Below are positions 32,920 through 40,464 of a stretch of DNA of 40,464 bases, piece by piece. A model generated the notes under the pieces. The model worked only from the letters and a program-made list of their open reading frames with translations. It ran no database searches and had not been told where the DNA came from. The stretch is taken from IMG/VR virus record IMGVR_UViG_3300032285_001056, positions 1-40,464 of that record; one strand, 5' to 3'. Within the stretch, counting starts at the first letter, position 1, and every line of letters starts with the position of its first letter. Source of the DNA: a virus. A program made the position numbers and the translations under genes.

Positions 32920-35328
32920 TTATTGCGGATTAAACTGTGATAAGTCAAATCCCGTATCACTACTTTCAAAATCTTTTGGTAATGAATTATTTTTTCTTTG
33001 GTCTATTAATTCTGATTGTTGAGTGGCTTGTATCTTTGTTCTTTGATCTTTACGATCTTCTGCTTGTGCTTGTTTCTGTTGTACAACGCCTAACTGTACT
33101 TGAGCAAGTTGCATATCATATTCAAACTTCTGCGCCATCTTTTGTTTTTCAATCATTAACTCCTGTTGCATTCTTTGTATTTCAAGTTGAGATTTAGATT
33201 GCAATATTTGAATTTCTGTTTGTGCTAATGCTTGTTGCTTTTGTACTTCCGCTAATGCCGCCGCTTCTGATGCTTGTGCATTTGCTTGACCTTGCGCCGC
33301 AATATTTGCTTGTTGATTTGCTTGATCTCTTTCTAACTTTTTCTTTCTTTTGTATTTTAAAGATTGATTAGCAAGTTTTAAATTTTTAATTTGTCTTAGA
33401 TCAATTACATCTTCTAAATCAATTCCACCTGATTGTAAAGCAACTTGAATATTTTGTTCAAATTGTGCTTTATCTTCTTCTTCTGGTTCTAATTCCAGGA
33501 ATATACCAAAGTCATGTAAATTTAAATTCTCTATTTCTTTTAATGTTTCAACATTAACAACTGATATACTTTCAATAAGTGCTTTACGGGTTAATGGGTA
33601 TTGTAACGAATCTTTAATTCTTAAAGCAATATTCTCACATAATCTTAATGTTAAAAATAAACTTGATTGTAATATATGACGTGTTGCAGTATTTGAACTT
33701 GCTGCTGCCATTTTTTGCAATCCAACCAAAGCATCTCTGTCTGGCATACTGCCGTCTCTTGCTTCATTCAATCCGGTTACATCACGTATCATTTGTAAGT
33801 AATACTGATAAGTAGAAATTAACGATTGTATCTTAGCATTACCTGATGATGTTTGCAACTCTTGAATTGGCACCTTGCCCGGGTTCTGGCCGCCATCTTG
33901 TGACATTGATCTACCAACAATACTACCTGTTTGGAAATACATATTTAATGCTTCTGCAGCATTGTAGTTTGTGCCATTGCCTAAATCAACTTCGGCTAAT
34001 CCATCAACATCCACAAATACTCCATCTGGCACCATTCTTGATAATACCTGTTGCAGTTTTAAATGCGTTAATTGAATCATATCCGCAAACCCTGTTATAC
34101 GGCTTACTAATGATTCTATTCTTCCTTTATACATTCTAGGAGCACAAATGGTATAATTCATTTCTACTCTTGTAGTATCTGCAAATGGTCTAGTCATATT
34201 TTCAGCTAGTTCCCATTTAAGCATTTTTTCTAATCCTAATATTTTTGCACCTGAATACAATACCTCTATTGATCTTGATACTCTTTCAAAATTATCATTT
34301 GCTGGAGGATTAAATGTATCTGGTTTTTCAAGTGCTTTTTCTAATCCATTTTCGGTTTGTTTAATTTTAAAAACCTGATTAGAATATGTTTTATATTCAA
34401 AATATAATATTTGTACAGTATTATCATTTGTATCAGCTCCATAATAATTGCGTGTATAATTTGCGTTACCTGGGAACTTTTCTATTTCTTTTAGATCAGC
34501 ATCAGTTAAATAAGGGAATTCTTTCTTAAGCTCTTCTAAGGCTACAGATTTAACTTCCCCTACATAATATATATCTTCAAAGTTTGGATCCTCTGTATAA
34601 GAATAAACTAAGTTAGCAGGATCAACATACTCAAGAACTACGCCGTTAGCTTCATTCCAATTTGTTTTAGCTGCTCCAATACCTAATACAGTCAAATCAT
34701 AATTGATTCTTCTATTAATTAAAGTATATCTATTGCGATCTAATATTTGATTTATTACTTCTTCTTCTGCAACTTCAATCGACTGTTTGTAATCTAATTG
34801 CAATTTAATTTCTAATTCTTCTTTTGTTTCAGGTAGATCTGCAGGGTTTGGACTATTATATAGATTAACACCCAATTTAGATTGGATACTATCTAATAAA
34901 TCTTTTGCCATCATATCTCTTATAATACTTTCAGCATATTTTGTTTTAGTTTGAACAGCCTCTGGATCTTCCGCATAAGCTTTGATCTCATAGTTCTTAC
35001 TTGATATACCATTGACAACAATGTCTACAAACTTAGGTATAATAGGAATAGGCTTCCAATCTAAATTAAGATATGATAAATCACCGTTAATAGATAATTC
35101 ATCTTTATACTTTTGCACTGATTGTTCACCTCTTGCATAAAGACGCAAGTTATGAAAGTTTTGCCAGTTTGATCCCCATCTATTACCTACACCTCCACCA
35201 ACTCTATCTCCACGAAACCATTCGTTTTCAATAGCTCTGCCGACTAAAGCTCCGTATTCATAACTTTGTTTTTCTTCATCCGGTACTACCTGACTAGGGA
35301 AAGAACTATTATTGTTTGTATAAATCAT
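32920..35328 (-). CDS. Portal protein
   Basis: 802 residues. It lies between the large terminase and the scaffold, with a 3-base gap after the terminase stop. The N-terminal half has FHNLRLYARGEQSVQKY, IPKFVDIVVNGI, and the strand-rich wing (YVDPANLVYSYTEDPNFED). The stem and crown region includes the TRPFADTTRVEMNYTICAPR stretch. The last about 150 residues are a Gln/Ala-rich coiled coil (AALAEVQKQQALAQTEIQIL), a barrel-like extension that exceeds many podoviral portals. Portals form the dodecameric gate for DNA packaging and ejection. The function is inferred from order, size and resemblance to Bacteroidota podovirus portals. Confidence 0.85.
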   Translation of the reverse strand: MIYTNNNSSFPSQVVPDEEKQSYEYGALVGRAIENEWFRGDRVGGGVGNRWGSNWQNFHNLRLYARGEQSVQKYKDELSINGDLSYLNLDWKPIPIIPKFVDIVVNGISSKNYEIKAYAEDPEAVQTKTKYAESIIRDMMAKDLLDSIQSKLGVNLYNSPNPADLPETKEELEIKLQLDYKQSIEVAEEEVINQILDRNRYTLINRRINYDLTVLGIGAAKTNWNEANGVVLEYVDPANLVYSYTEDPNFEDIYYVGEVKSVALEELKKEFPYLTDADLKEIEKFPGNANYTRNYYGADTNDNTVQILYFEYKTYSNQVFKIKQTENGLEKALEKPDTFNPPANDNFERVSRSIEVLYSGAKILGLEKMLKWELAENMTRPFADTTRVEMNYTICAPRMYKGRIESLVSRITGFADMIQLTHLKLQQVLSRMVPDGVFVDVDGLAEVDLGNGTNYNAAEALNMYFQTGSIVGRSMSQDGGQNPGKVPIQELQTSSGNAKIQSLISTYQYYLQMIRDVTGLNEARDGSMPDRDALVGLQKMAAASSNTATRHILQSSLFLTLRLCENIALRIKDSLQYPLTRKALIESISVVNVETLKEIENLNLHDFGIFLELEPEEEDKAQFEQNIQVALQSGGIDLEDVIDLRQIKNLKLANQSLKYKRKKKLERDQANQQANIAAQGQANAQASEAAALAEVQKQQALAQTEIQILQSKSQLEIQRMQQELMIEKQKMAQKFEYDMQLAQVQLGVVQQKQAQAEDRKDQRTKIQATQQSELIDQRKNNSLPKDFESSDTGFDLSQFNPQ

Positions 35329-35331
35329 CTA

Positions 35332-37551
35332 TTATATTATTTTTGAACTATAACCTTCATTATTATATCTTTTAAAGTTTAAAGGAACTTTATCCTTTTG
35401 GAAGTTGCTAGTTGGTGTATACATGTGTTTGTTACATGCCATTATAGCTAATCCTGAACTTATCGAAGCATCATGCTTTGTTCTATCATTAATATTGAAC
35501 CTTGCCCAATCTTCTAAAGTCTTTTGGAAATACATATCTCCATGAGAATCCCCTAAATCTCCTACGTGATGTTCTATGTAGGTTTCAATTGCGGCCGCGT
35601 GTGCTTGTATAATATCTTGCCCTGAGTTTGGTATCCCGCCAATTTCTTTTTCAGCTGGTGATAATTTATTCCATATTTTATCTGGTCTATTCATTGAGAA
35701 TCCTCTATAACCTCTTCTCTTGAAATGGTATAATAATCTTGCTTTGTTATTCTCTGCAAGTATTGGCATACCATAAAATACACAAGCCATTAAAACTTCT
35801 TCAAAAAATATCTCAGCTGTTTGAGGTCTTGCAATGTATTCTAAAAAGAAATGATTTGCCGGTACATCTTCCATTGAAAACTTTGTTAATCCATGAAGAG
35901 CACCATTAGATCCTCTATTGTCAACTGTTCCTGATATATCATAACTATCACAACCAAATGCACCACAGTGCTCATTACCCGGATATTTGTACCCATCCTT
36001 TATTATTACGCGGTTTTGCATATGTTTAGGTGGTACCCAAGAAATTAAGAATCTACCATCTTTATTTGGATAAAAACTTACTCTTGTATCTAATACACCA
36101 TTATCCCATTGGAAGTTGCCACGCGTTAAAACCGTTGAATAACGTAGATCTGCATTATAATCAATTTGTTCGTATATTTTTGTAAGATTAAACAATGATT
36201 GTTTTGTTTCATCTCTAAATGCGTGTTGTTCTGTTCTTGGAAATTGTCGGTAGTATTCGTTTAGTCCATCTGAATCTGACTTTAAACCATCAACTTCATT
36301 CTGCCAATGCTCTATTACACCTATTTCAATTTCGTTTCCGTCGATTCCTTTAACGGGTCTTTCCGGAGTGTGGAAGACAGGTAAGCCATAAGTATCAATG
36401 AATCCCTCGTAGGACCATTCCATAGGTATGAACAAACTATATAATCCTGAACTAGTCTGTCCATTGGCGTTTCTTTTCGTGACATCTGAATTGTAATAAA
36501 GTTTTTTAAAGTTTTCTCCTCCCTTATCTAAAGCATTTGATGTTGATCCCATCATACACTTACCAATAATACGGCTACCTAATCTTAAACAAGTTTTTGT
36601 AACACGCCAGTTATTTAAAATATTATCAGGCTTAAGCCATTTACCACTTTCGTCATGTACAAGAAGTTTTAATTTCTCCCCATCATAAGAGTTATCCCCT
36701 GTATTTTTCCAGTCAATTGTCGTATCAAGACCATCAAGTTCCTCAGGGTTTTCATTATTATCCAATTTCTTCCTTGTAAACTTAGAAGCAGGCACTCTAT
36801 ATGCCAACTCTGTTTTAGGTCTATCCATACCATCTTGGATAGGTTTAAAAAAGAAAGGATAGTTAATTGATATTGGTACAACTTTATCAGTAAACATTGT
36901 TTTAGCATCTGCCCCTGATTTAGATAATATACCAAATCTTGAGTCACTTGATATTGTTGCTTGATTAACTAGTTCGGCGGAAGACATGAATGAAAATCCA
37001 GAACGTCTATTCTTTAAATAGGACATTCCGTAACATCTATAATCCGCTTTACAAGCCTCCCAAAATATAAAAAATAATCTATTTGATTCTCTAAAGTCAG
37101 GTGCTCCAACATCTATCTTGCTCCATTGCAAGTACATATAATGTGTGCCTGTTATATATGTCGGAATTCCATTACTATAAAATGAAAATCCTTCATCTCT
37201 TCTTCTAAATTCCTCATCAATATAATCGAACCATTGCTCTTTAAATGTATCAGGATATTTGTTCCAATCAAATACATTTTTTATTCTACTTAGTTCTTTT
37301 GGAAATTCTAATTGTTCCCAATATTGTAATTCTTTTTTTGTATTTCTTTGATATGAATTTTCTAATAAAGGTAAAGCAATTTTTAGATTTTGTATTTCAT
37401 ATATTTCACCAATCTTCCCAGTCTTACTAATAACAACCATATCATGTTGTTTATTGTAACCGTATTTCCATGTTTTAAGTCTATTCTCTTTCTTTAAAAC
37501 ACTTGGTTTAATATAATCCGGTAAAGTTCTAAATAAAGTATTCTCGTACAT
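35332..37551 (-). CDS. terL: Terminase large subunit
   Basis: 739 residues. The ATPase carries a Walker-A-like segment KNRRSGFSF (about 180-188) and Walker B LLVHDE (D300, E301). The C-terminal RNase H-like nuclease starts with FGCDSYD (D535) and later acidic residues. Preserved terminase context includes FRESNRLFFIFWE and a long N-terminal leader of about 130 residues before the ATPase. The Walker A is degenerate (RRSGFS in place of GxxxxGKT), as in many TerL proteins. The protein pumps DNA into the prohead and cuts the concatemer. Its start overlaps the stop of the 91-aa gene (TAATG), giving translational coupling with the candidate small terminase. Confidence 0.92.
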   Translation of the reverse strand: MYENTLFRTLPDYIKPSVLKKENRLKTWKYGYNKQHDMVVISKTGKIGEIYEIQNLKIALPLLENSYQRNTKKELQYWEQLEFPKELSRIKNVFDWNKYPDTFKEQWFDYIDEEFRRRDEGFSFYSNGIPTYITGTHYMYLQWSKIDVGAPDFRESNRLFFIFWEACKADYRCYGMSYLKNRRSGFSFMSSAELVNQATISSDSRFGILSKSGADAKTMFTDKVVPISINYPFFFKPIQDGMDRPKTELAYRVPASKFTRKKLDNNENPEELDGLDTTIDWKNTGDNSYDGEKLKLLVHDESGKWLKPDNILNNWRVTKTCLRLGSRIIGKCMMGSTSNALDKGGENFKKLYYNSDVTKRNANGQTSSGLYSLFIPMEWSYEGFIDTYGLPVFHTPERPVKGIDGNEIEIGVIEHWQNEVDGLKSDSDGLNEYYRQFPRTEQHAFRDETKQSLFNLTKIYEQIDYNADLRYSTVLTRGNFQWDNGVLDTRVSFYPNKDGRFLISWVPPKHMQNRVIIKDGYKYPGNEHCGAFGCDSYDISGTVDNRGSNGALHGLTKFSMEDVPANHFFLEYIARPQTAEIFFEEVLMACVFYGMPILAENNKARLLYHFKRRGYRGFSMNRPDKIWNKLSPAEKEIGGIPNSGQDIIQAHAAAIETYIEHHVGDLGDSHGDMYFQKTLEDWARFNINDRTKHDASISSGLAIMACNKHMYTPTSNFQKDKVPLNFKRYNNEGYSSKII

Positions 37552-37826
37552 TATCTTGATCTCCCTTCCGCGAAACCTTTAAACGTTTTTGCTGTAGGTT
37601 CTTTTTCGCTTTCCTCTAACATTCTTTCTTCTTCCTCAATCCTATTAAGGATTTCAAAAGCATCAAATATAGCTAGTTTTTTTGTGGCTGCTGCATTTTT
37701 TAATTTATCGGCTGCTAAATCATCTTCTCCATTATCTAGGATAGCTTCTTCGGCAACTTTAATTAGTTCCAATACCGCTTTGTGCCCACTTCGGATTATA
37801 GCCTGTTTCGTCTCCTTTATATTCAT
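37551..37826 (-). CDS. Candidate terminase small subunit
   Basis: 91 residues, helical. Residues 1-60 contain KETKQAIIRSGHKAVLELI and KLKNAAATKKLAIFDAFEIL. A charged, acidic helix and a basic end (FKGFAEGRSR) follow. Small terminase subunits are usually small helical proteins encoded immediately upstream of the large subunit, as here. No helix-turn-helix is clear enough to confirm DNA recognition. The first Met gives a 68-base overlap with the GroES-like gene upstream; no later Met would leave a useful protein, so this start is likely. The stop overlaps the TerL start by one base. Confidence 0.55.
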   Translation of the reverse strand: MNIKETKQAIIRSGHKAVLELIKVAEEAILDNGEDDLAADKLKNAAATKKLAIFDAFEILNRIEEEERMLEESEKEPTAKTFKGFAEGRSR

Positions 37827-38376
37827 ATTTAATTACAATATCATTAGATTTCATACAATATAATCTCTGGCCTTCTATAATGAATTCAAATTCTCCAAAA
37901 GGAGTATAACCCACTAAGTCTCCAGGATTGATTTTAAGCTCTTTTAAAGAGTCATTTCCATATTTTAATATACCAATAAGTTTACGCTCTTTATCAAGCT
38001 TTAAATGGTCTATATTTTTTAATGGTTTAATAAAACATCTATCACCAAATGATTTCCATTCGTTATTTGTTTTATACAAGTAGATTTGATCTGCACTACA
38101 GAAATATAAATCTTCTTTGAAATAAGATCTACTATTTTTTTGTTTACCCTTCATATCATAAAATCTTCTAAAGACATTATGATGTATGATTACGGTATCA
38201 CCAATTTTTATATCTGTTTTATATGCCAATGGTATTGAAACTACCTCAGCTATATTATTAACAGATTTAAAACTTTCTATCTTAGTATTTACTATTAATT
38301 CTTTACCATCAATATCAATACTATTTTCATACCTAGACCCCACAGGTTTAACTATGAAATCAAATACTCCAGTCAC
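37759..38376 (-). CDS. Tandem GroES-like (co-chaperonin) protein
   Basis: 205 residues containing two GroES-like copies. Copy one has FIVKP (7-11), IAEVVSI, IKIGDTVIIHHNVFR (56-70) and LYFCSADQIYLY (90-101). Copy two has CFIKPL (114-119), LIGILKYG, INPGDLVGYTPF (149-160) and LYCMKSNDIVIKY (172-184). GroES has the same order: an early strand, the mobile loop, GEVLAVG, VKVGDIVIF, and LIMSESDILAI. A chaperonin partner (T4 gp31 analogue) helps the host GroEL fold the capsid protein, which fits its place beside the packaging and capsid genes. The predicted mobile loop lacks a clear I-V-L edge in copy one (ELIVNTKIES), so GroEL binding is unproven. Confidence 0.7.
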   Translation of the reverse strand: MTGVFDFIVKPVGSRYENSIDIDGKELIVNTKIESFKSVNNIAEVVSIPLAYKTDIKIGDTVIIHHNVFRRFYDMKGKQKNSRSYFKEDLYFCSADQIYLYKTNNEWKSFGDRCFIKPLKNIDHLKLDKERKLIGILKYGNDSLKELKINPGDLVGYTPFGEFEFIIEGQRLYCMKSNDIVIKYEYKGDETGYNPKWAQSGIGTN

Positions 38377-38377
38377 T

Positions 38378-38605
38378 TTAATATTCTAAATCGTATTCGA
38401 CTGATATAGCCATATTAGAGTTAAACTTTTTCCATGGCATTACTTCGTCTTCTTTTTTAATATATATATTATATGAGTGATCTTCTTCATCAAAAAGTAT
38501 ATGTGAAATCTCATGACCTCCATATACATTTTGATTCAATGAATAGTGCATGGCATCTGTTTTATAATCAGATCCAATGCTTATTTTGCGAATTACTGAA
38601 CTCAT
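38378..38605 (-). CDS. Conserved small hypothetical protein
   Basis: 75 residues. The sequence has a beta-rich look: ISIGSDYKTDAMHYSLNQ, then HISH-like ISHILFD, YNIYIKKEDEVMPWKKF and NMAISVEYDLEY. Small proteins with this pattern (ISIG-x-DYK, then W-K-x-F and M-x-I-S-V-E-Y) recur in Bacteroidota phages next to packaging genes. The role is unknown. The start overlaps the stop of the 82-aa gene (TAATG), and the next gene starts one base after its stop. Confidence 0.7.
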   Translation of the reverse strand: MSSVIRKISIGSDYKTDAMHYSLNQNVYGGHEISHILFDEEDHSYNIYIKKEDEVMPWKKFNSNMAISVEYDLEY

Positions 38606-38853
38606 TATTCCTCAGTTGACTTTTCCATTTCAGTATATGATCCATCCTCTATATTAATATTGATAGCTCCATATTCTGTTTCTAATTCTCCTTTAAAGTC
38701 TTCGATTGCTTTATTCACTTCTCCTAATTGATGTAAAAAGCCGTGCTTTTGGGATTCTAATACACCAATATTAGTTAATAAAGTTTGTAAATCTTTTTGT
38801 TGAGTTACAATTTTTTCTAATTGTTCTTTTGTAATTTGTTTTACTACTTCCAT
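38605..38853 (-). CDS. Small coiled-coil protein
   Basis: 82 residues. Two helices, residues about 5-30 (KEQLEKIVTQQKDLQTLL) and 33-60 (LESQKHGFLHQLGEVNKAI), meet at a short turn as in prefoldin-type hairpins. An acidic beta-prone end (YGAININIEDGSYTEMEKS) follows. The function is unknown. It is the first gene downstream of the tRNA-like element on this strand, in one tight run with the 75-aa and GroES-like genes. Confidence 0.65.
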   Translation of the reverse strand: MEVVKQITKEQLEKIVTQQKDLQTLLTNIGVLESQKHGFLHQLGEVNKAIEDFKGELETEYGAININIEDGSYTEMEKSTEE

Positions 38854-38880
38854 TTTGATTTAATTTAATTGTTAATAATT

Positions 38881-38957
38881 AGTAGCAACGTATCGGAGTC
38901 GAACCGATTTAAGCGGGCTTATGAGACCCGTGAGATACCTTACCTCCCACCTGCTAT
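38881..38957 (-). tRNA. tRNA-like element, CAT anticodon (Met-type), irregular acceptor
   Basis: On the minus strand the region shows a 5-bp anticodon stem (CGGGT/GCCCG) with a 7-base loop CTCATAA, hence anticodon CAT. A 5-base variable loop follows, then a perfect T arm ATCGG-TTCGACT-CCGAT, and a D arm with the GG of the D loop. The acceptor pairs only as TAGCAG with TTGCTA, leaving two or three unpaired bases (ACG) before the stem. No CCA is encoded: CT follows directly. It may be a degenerate tRNA or a tRNA with unusual acceptor geometry. Neighbouring genes are on the same strand. A CAT anticodon could read Met, or Ile after lysidine modification. Confidence 0.65.
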
Positions 38958-38962
38958 TCCAC

Positions 38963-39325
38963 TTATGATAATGTCAATAAGTACTTTAATTTTGCTGTTT
39001 CACCAGATAATGATTGTGCTAAATTAGATATGTCCCCAAATTTTGCGGTATCACCATAAGATTCTAAATCTTTTGAGAATTTCATTACTTGATCTGCAAT
39101 TGTCATTGCGTCTGCTTTAGGATCAATAGCCTCAATCTTTAATGATTGAATTCTTTTTCCTGTATAACCCATTAATTTTTCTACTACATCGTCTTTAAAA
39201 TCCTGCAAAAATTCATAAAACTTTCCTAAAGCCGTATGTTCTGCAAAACTTCTTGTTTGCCAATGTATTAAATGGATTTGCTCATGAAAGAACGCTAATT
39301 TTCCTGCAATTTCTTCTGTTGTCAT
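38963..39325 (-). CDS. Ferritin-like DUF5856-type protein
   Basis: 120 residues, all helical. KLAFFHEQIHLIHWQTRSFA and GKFYEFLQDFKDDVVEKLMG match the first two helices of small phage proteins related to ferritin/Dps (DUF5856). H14, E15 and H18 come first, E28/H29 later, with Asp/Glu on the second helix. The C-terminal helices (MTIADQVMKFSKDLESYGD, then NLAQSLSGETAKLKYLLTL) complete the bundle. Metal or DNA binding is not shown by sequence. It lies just before the tRNA-like element on this strand. The function in phages is unknown; a virion or nucleoid-type role is speculative. Confidence 0.65.
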   Translation of the reverse strand: MTTEEIAGKLAFFHEQIHLIHWQTRSFAEHTALGKFYEFLQDFKDDVVEKLMGYTGKRIQSLKIEAIDPKADAMTIADQVMKFSKDLESYGDTAKFGDISNLAQSLSGETAKLKYLLTLS

Positions 39326-39344
39326 ATTATTTTATTTTATTTTT

Positions 39345-40028
39345 TTAACCAATACCGTTGCCATAAAAAGTCCAAACATTACCATAATTTGTAACCCATC
39401 TATTATCTATATCTCCTCCGTTATAATTAAAAGAATTGTAATTATTAGCTACAAAAAGACTAACTATTTGTGAATCAGAATTAATTATATAATATCCATT
39501 TGGCGCTGTAAAAGCTTGTGCTTCACCAATATAATCATAAGTATTATTTATAGAATATGATTCGGCTGTAACAACAACTGTTCCTTCTCTGAATATAGTG
39601 GAACCCCCTGCATTTTCTAAAATTATATTGTAATAAATATATACACTCAATGGATTTGAATTAGCATTAATGTTTGCTTCTCCACCAATTTTTTGGGCAT
39701 ATAAATAACAAGTAAAAGTTCCAGGATCTCCATCATCAATATTCCAAGATAATTCAACATCGGCATCGTTGCATTGATTGGCAACATATCCTATAGGAAA
39801 ATTTGCTATTGAATATCCCCCTTGTGTTGATGTAGTTATTGAATCTACATATCCATATAAACCTTCGTCAATTTGTATTCTATAACCTGGTTGAAAACTT
39901 CCAATAGGATAAGGGTTAGTTACTAATGTGTCTCCTACTGCACAACTATATATGTTATAAGATTCTTGTAATGCAACATATGCGCTTGCATTAGGCCAAC
40001 CAATACTTATGCCATTACCCCATCCCAT
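39345..40028 (-). CDS. Beta-rich virion-associated hypothetical protein
   Basis: 227 residues, beta-rich with many Tyr/Asn/Gly (NYNSFNYNGGDIDNRW). The N-terminus is GWGNGISIGWPNAS, a start that I recognise from phage structural proteins without being able to name a family. It has no coiled coil and no enzyme motif. It overlaps the next upstream gene by one base (40028). Possible roles are a minor tail or decoration protein. The gene pair with the 103-aa gene looks like a structural mini-operon. Confidence 0.6.
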   Translation of the reverse strand: MGWGNGISIGWPNASAYVALQESYNIYSCAVGDTLVTNPYPIGSFQPGYRIQIDEGLYGYVDSITTSTQGGYSIANFPIGYVANQCNDADVELSWNIDDGDPGTFTCYLYAQKIGGEANINANSNPLSVYIYYNIILENAGGSTIFREGTVVVTAESYSINNTYDYIGEAQAFTAPNGYYIINSDSQIVSLFVANNYNSFNYNGGDIDNRWVTNYGNVWTFYGNGIG

Positions 40029-40339
40029 TAATATAAAGCTATTATATTACTACAAGTTGTTTCGGTATCATCATAATCAGATGAAAATACATGATTAACT
40101 ATAACTGGGAAAAAAGTGCCGTCTGGAATATTTTTAAATACAGTTGAATCCCAATTTTGAGGACTTCCTCCATAATGACTATTTCCGCCAATAACACTGC
40201 ATACTAATGTACCTCCCGTACCTATATATAAAGCCGCAGAATTTAAATTAATAATTGTGTCATTTGTTCCAGCTTGGCCAGTTGGTATTACCGTTGCCGC
40301 TCTTGTTCCAAAATCTGGTTGATTACCATATTGTCCCAT
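40028..40339 (-). CDS. Small beta-rich virion-associated hypothetical protein
   Basis: 103 residues. It is rich in Gly/Thr/Asn: ATVIPTGQAGTNDTIINLNS, LYIGTGGTLVCSVIGG, FKNIPDGTFFPVIVNHVF. The repeated pattern of short strands and turns resembles a small beta-sandwich or decoration domain. It has no signal peptide. The end overlaps the start of the 227-aa gene by one base, so the two are co-translated. Confidence 0.6.
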   Translation of the reverse strand: MGQYGNQPDFGTRAATVIPTGQAGTNDTIINLNSAALYIGTGGTLVCSVIGGNSHYGGSPQNWDSTVFKNIPDGTFFPVIVNHVFSSDYDDTETTCSNIIALY

Positions 40340-40341
40340 AG

Positions 40342-40464
40342 TTATTTTTTAAATATTTTATTGTATATTTTACTTTTGTTTTTTGTTCCAAGTTTAAATT
40401 CTAATACAGTATTACCCGGAAAAGAATAATCTTTACCTGGTTCCATCATTTTAGAATTACCTTC
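40342..40464 (-). CDS. Truncated C-terminal part of an unknown protein
   Basis: A minus-strand frame enters at the right edge and ends at TAA (40342-40344), leaving 40 residues. They read KMMEPGKDYSFPGNTVLEF followed by a Lys-rich tail (NKSKIYNKIFKK). The start lies outside the window. The stop is 2 bases before the 103-aa gene start. The fold cannot be identified from this fragment, but the PGKDYSFPGN segment is a motif that I have seen in phage structural-region proteins. Confidence 0.5.
   Translation of the reverse strand, partial: EGNSKMMEPGKDYSFPGNTVLEFKLGTKNKSKIYNKIFKK

Noticed and set aside
38880-38960. tmRNA or riboswitch instead of a tRNA-like element
   Set aside because: No resume frame or pseudoknots; length and arms fit a tRNA, only the acceptor is irregular.
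1-40464. CRISPR array, insertion sequence or prophage attachment site
   Set aside because: No regular direct repeats with spacers, no transposase and no integrase were seen.

Overview
This window looks like a large piece of a lytic, short-tailed (podovirus-type) double-stranded DNA phage that infects a Bacteroidota, probably flavobacterial, host. Capsid, portal, large terminase, connector-ring and nozzle-type tail genes are all present. There is no tape-measure, sheath or baseplate gene and no integrase. Host evidence is indirect: the DNA is AT-rich, almost no start codon has a Shine-Dalgarno sequence (starts follow A/T-rich leaders instead), and the proteins resemble those of Bacteroidota and marine podoviruses. 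A crAss-like relationship is possible but not shown here.

The layout is two converging gene blocks. The plus-strand block (1-8247) is for replication and nucleotide metabolism: the end of a RecE/PD-(D/E)XK-type exonuclease, an endonuclease VII, an SSB-like protein, a terminator, a T7 gp4/Twinkle-type primase-helicase, two unknown small genes, a ThyA-family enzyme, a GIY-YIG-like/MazG fusion, a second MazG-like protein, a T7 endonuclease I-like resolvase, a small protein, a compact B12-dependent class II ribonucleotide reductase and a small helical protein. A hairpin at 8258-8288 sits between the converging blocks.

The minus-strand block (40464-8328, read right to left) is for the virion: a truncated gene, two small beta-rich proteins, a ferritin-like DUF5856-type protein, an irregular tRNA-like element (CAT anticodon), two small conserved proteins, a tandem GroES-like protein, a candidate small terminase, the large terminase, portal, scaffold, major capsid protein, a separately terminated unknown protein, two connector/tail-ring proteins, a 1770-aa and a 515-aa nozzle-type protein, a cupin-like protein, two probable internal (ejection) proteins and a 3094-aa multidomain protein.

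The most interesting system is the nucleotide module. The ThyA-family protein keeps the catalytic residues but has Asp at the position (E. coli Asn177) that sets dUMP versus dCMP specificity. It lies next to two MazG-like pyrophosphohydrolases. This suggests the phage makes 5-hydroxymethyl- or 5-methyl-dCMP and clears dCTP, so its DNA may carry modified cytosine. Other notable points are the giant protein combining a zincin motif, a HAD phosphatase and a sigma-region-2-like stretch, an apparent split of the nozzle beta-propeller into two genes, and the two-domain GroES-like protein next to the packaging genes.
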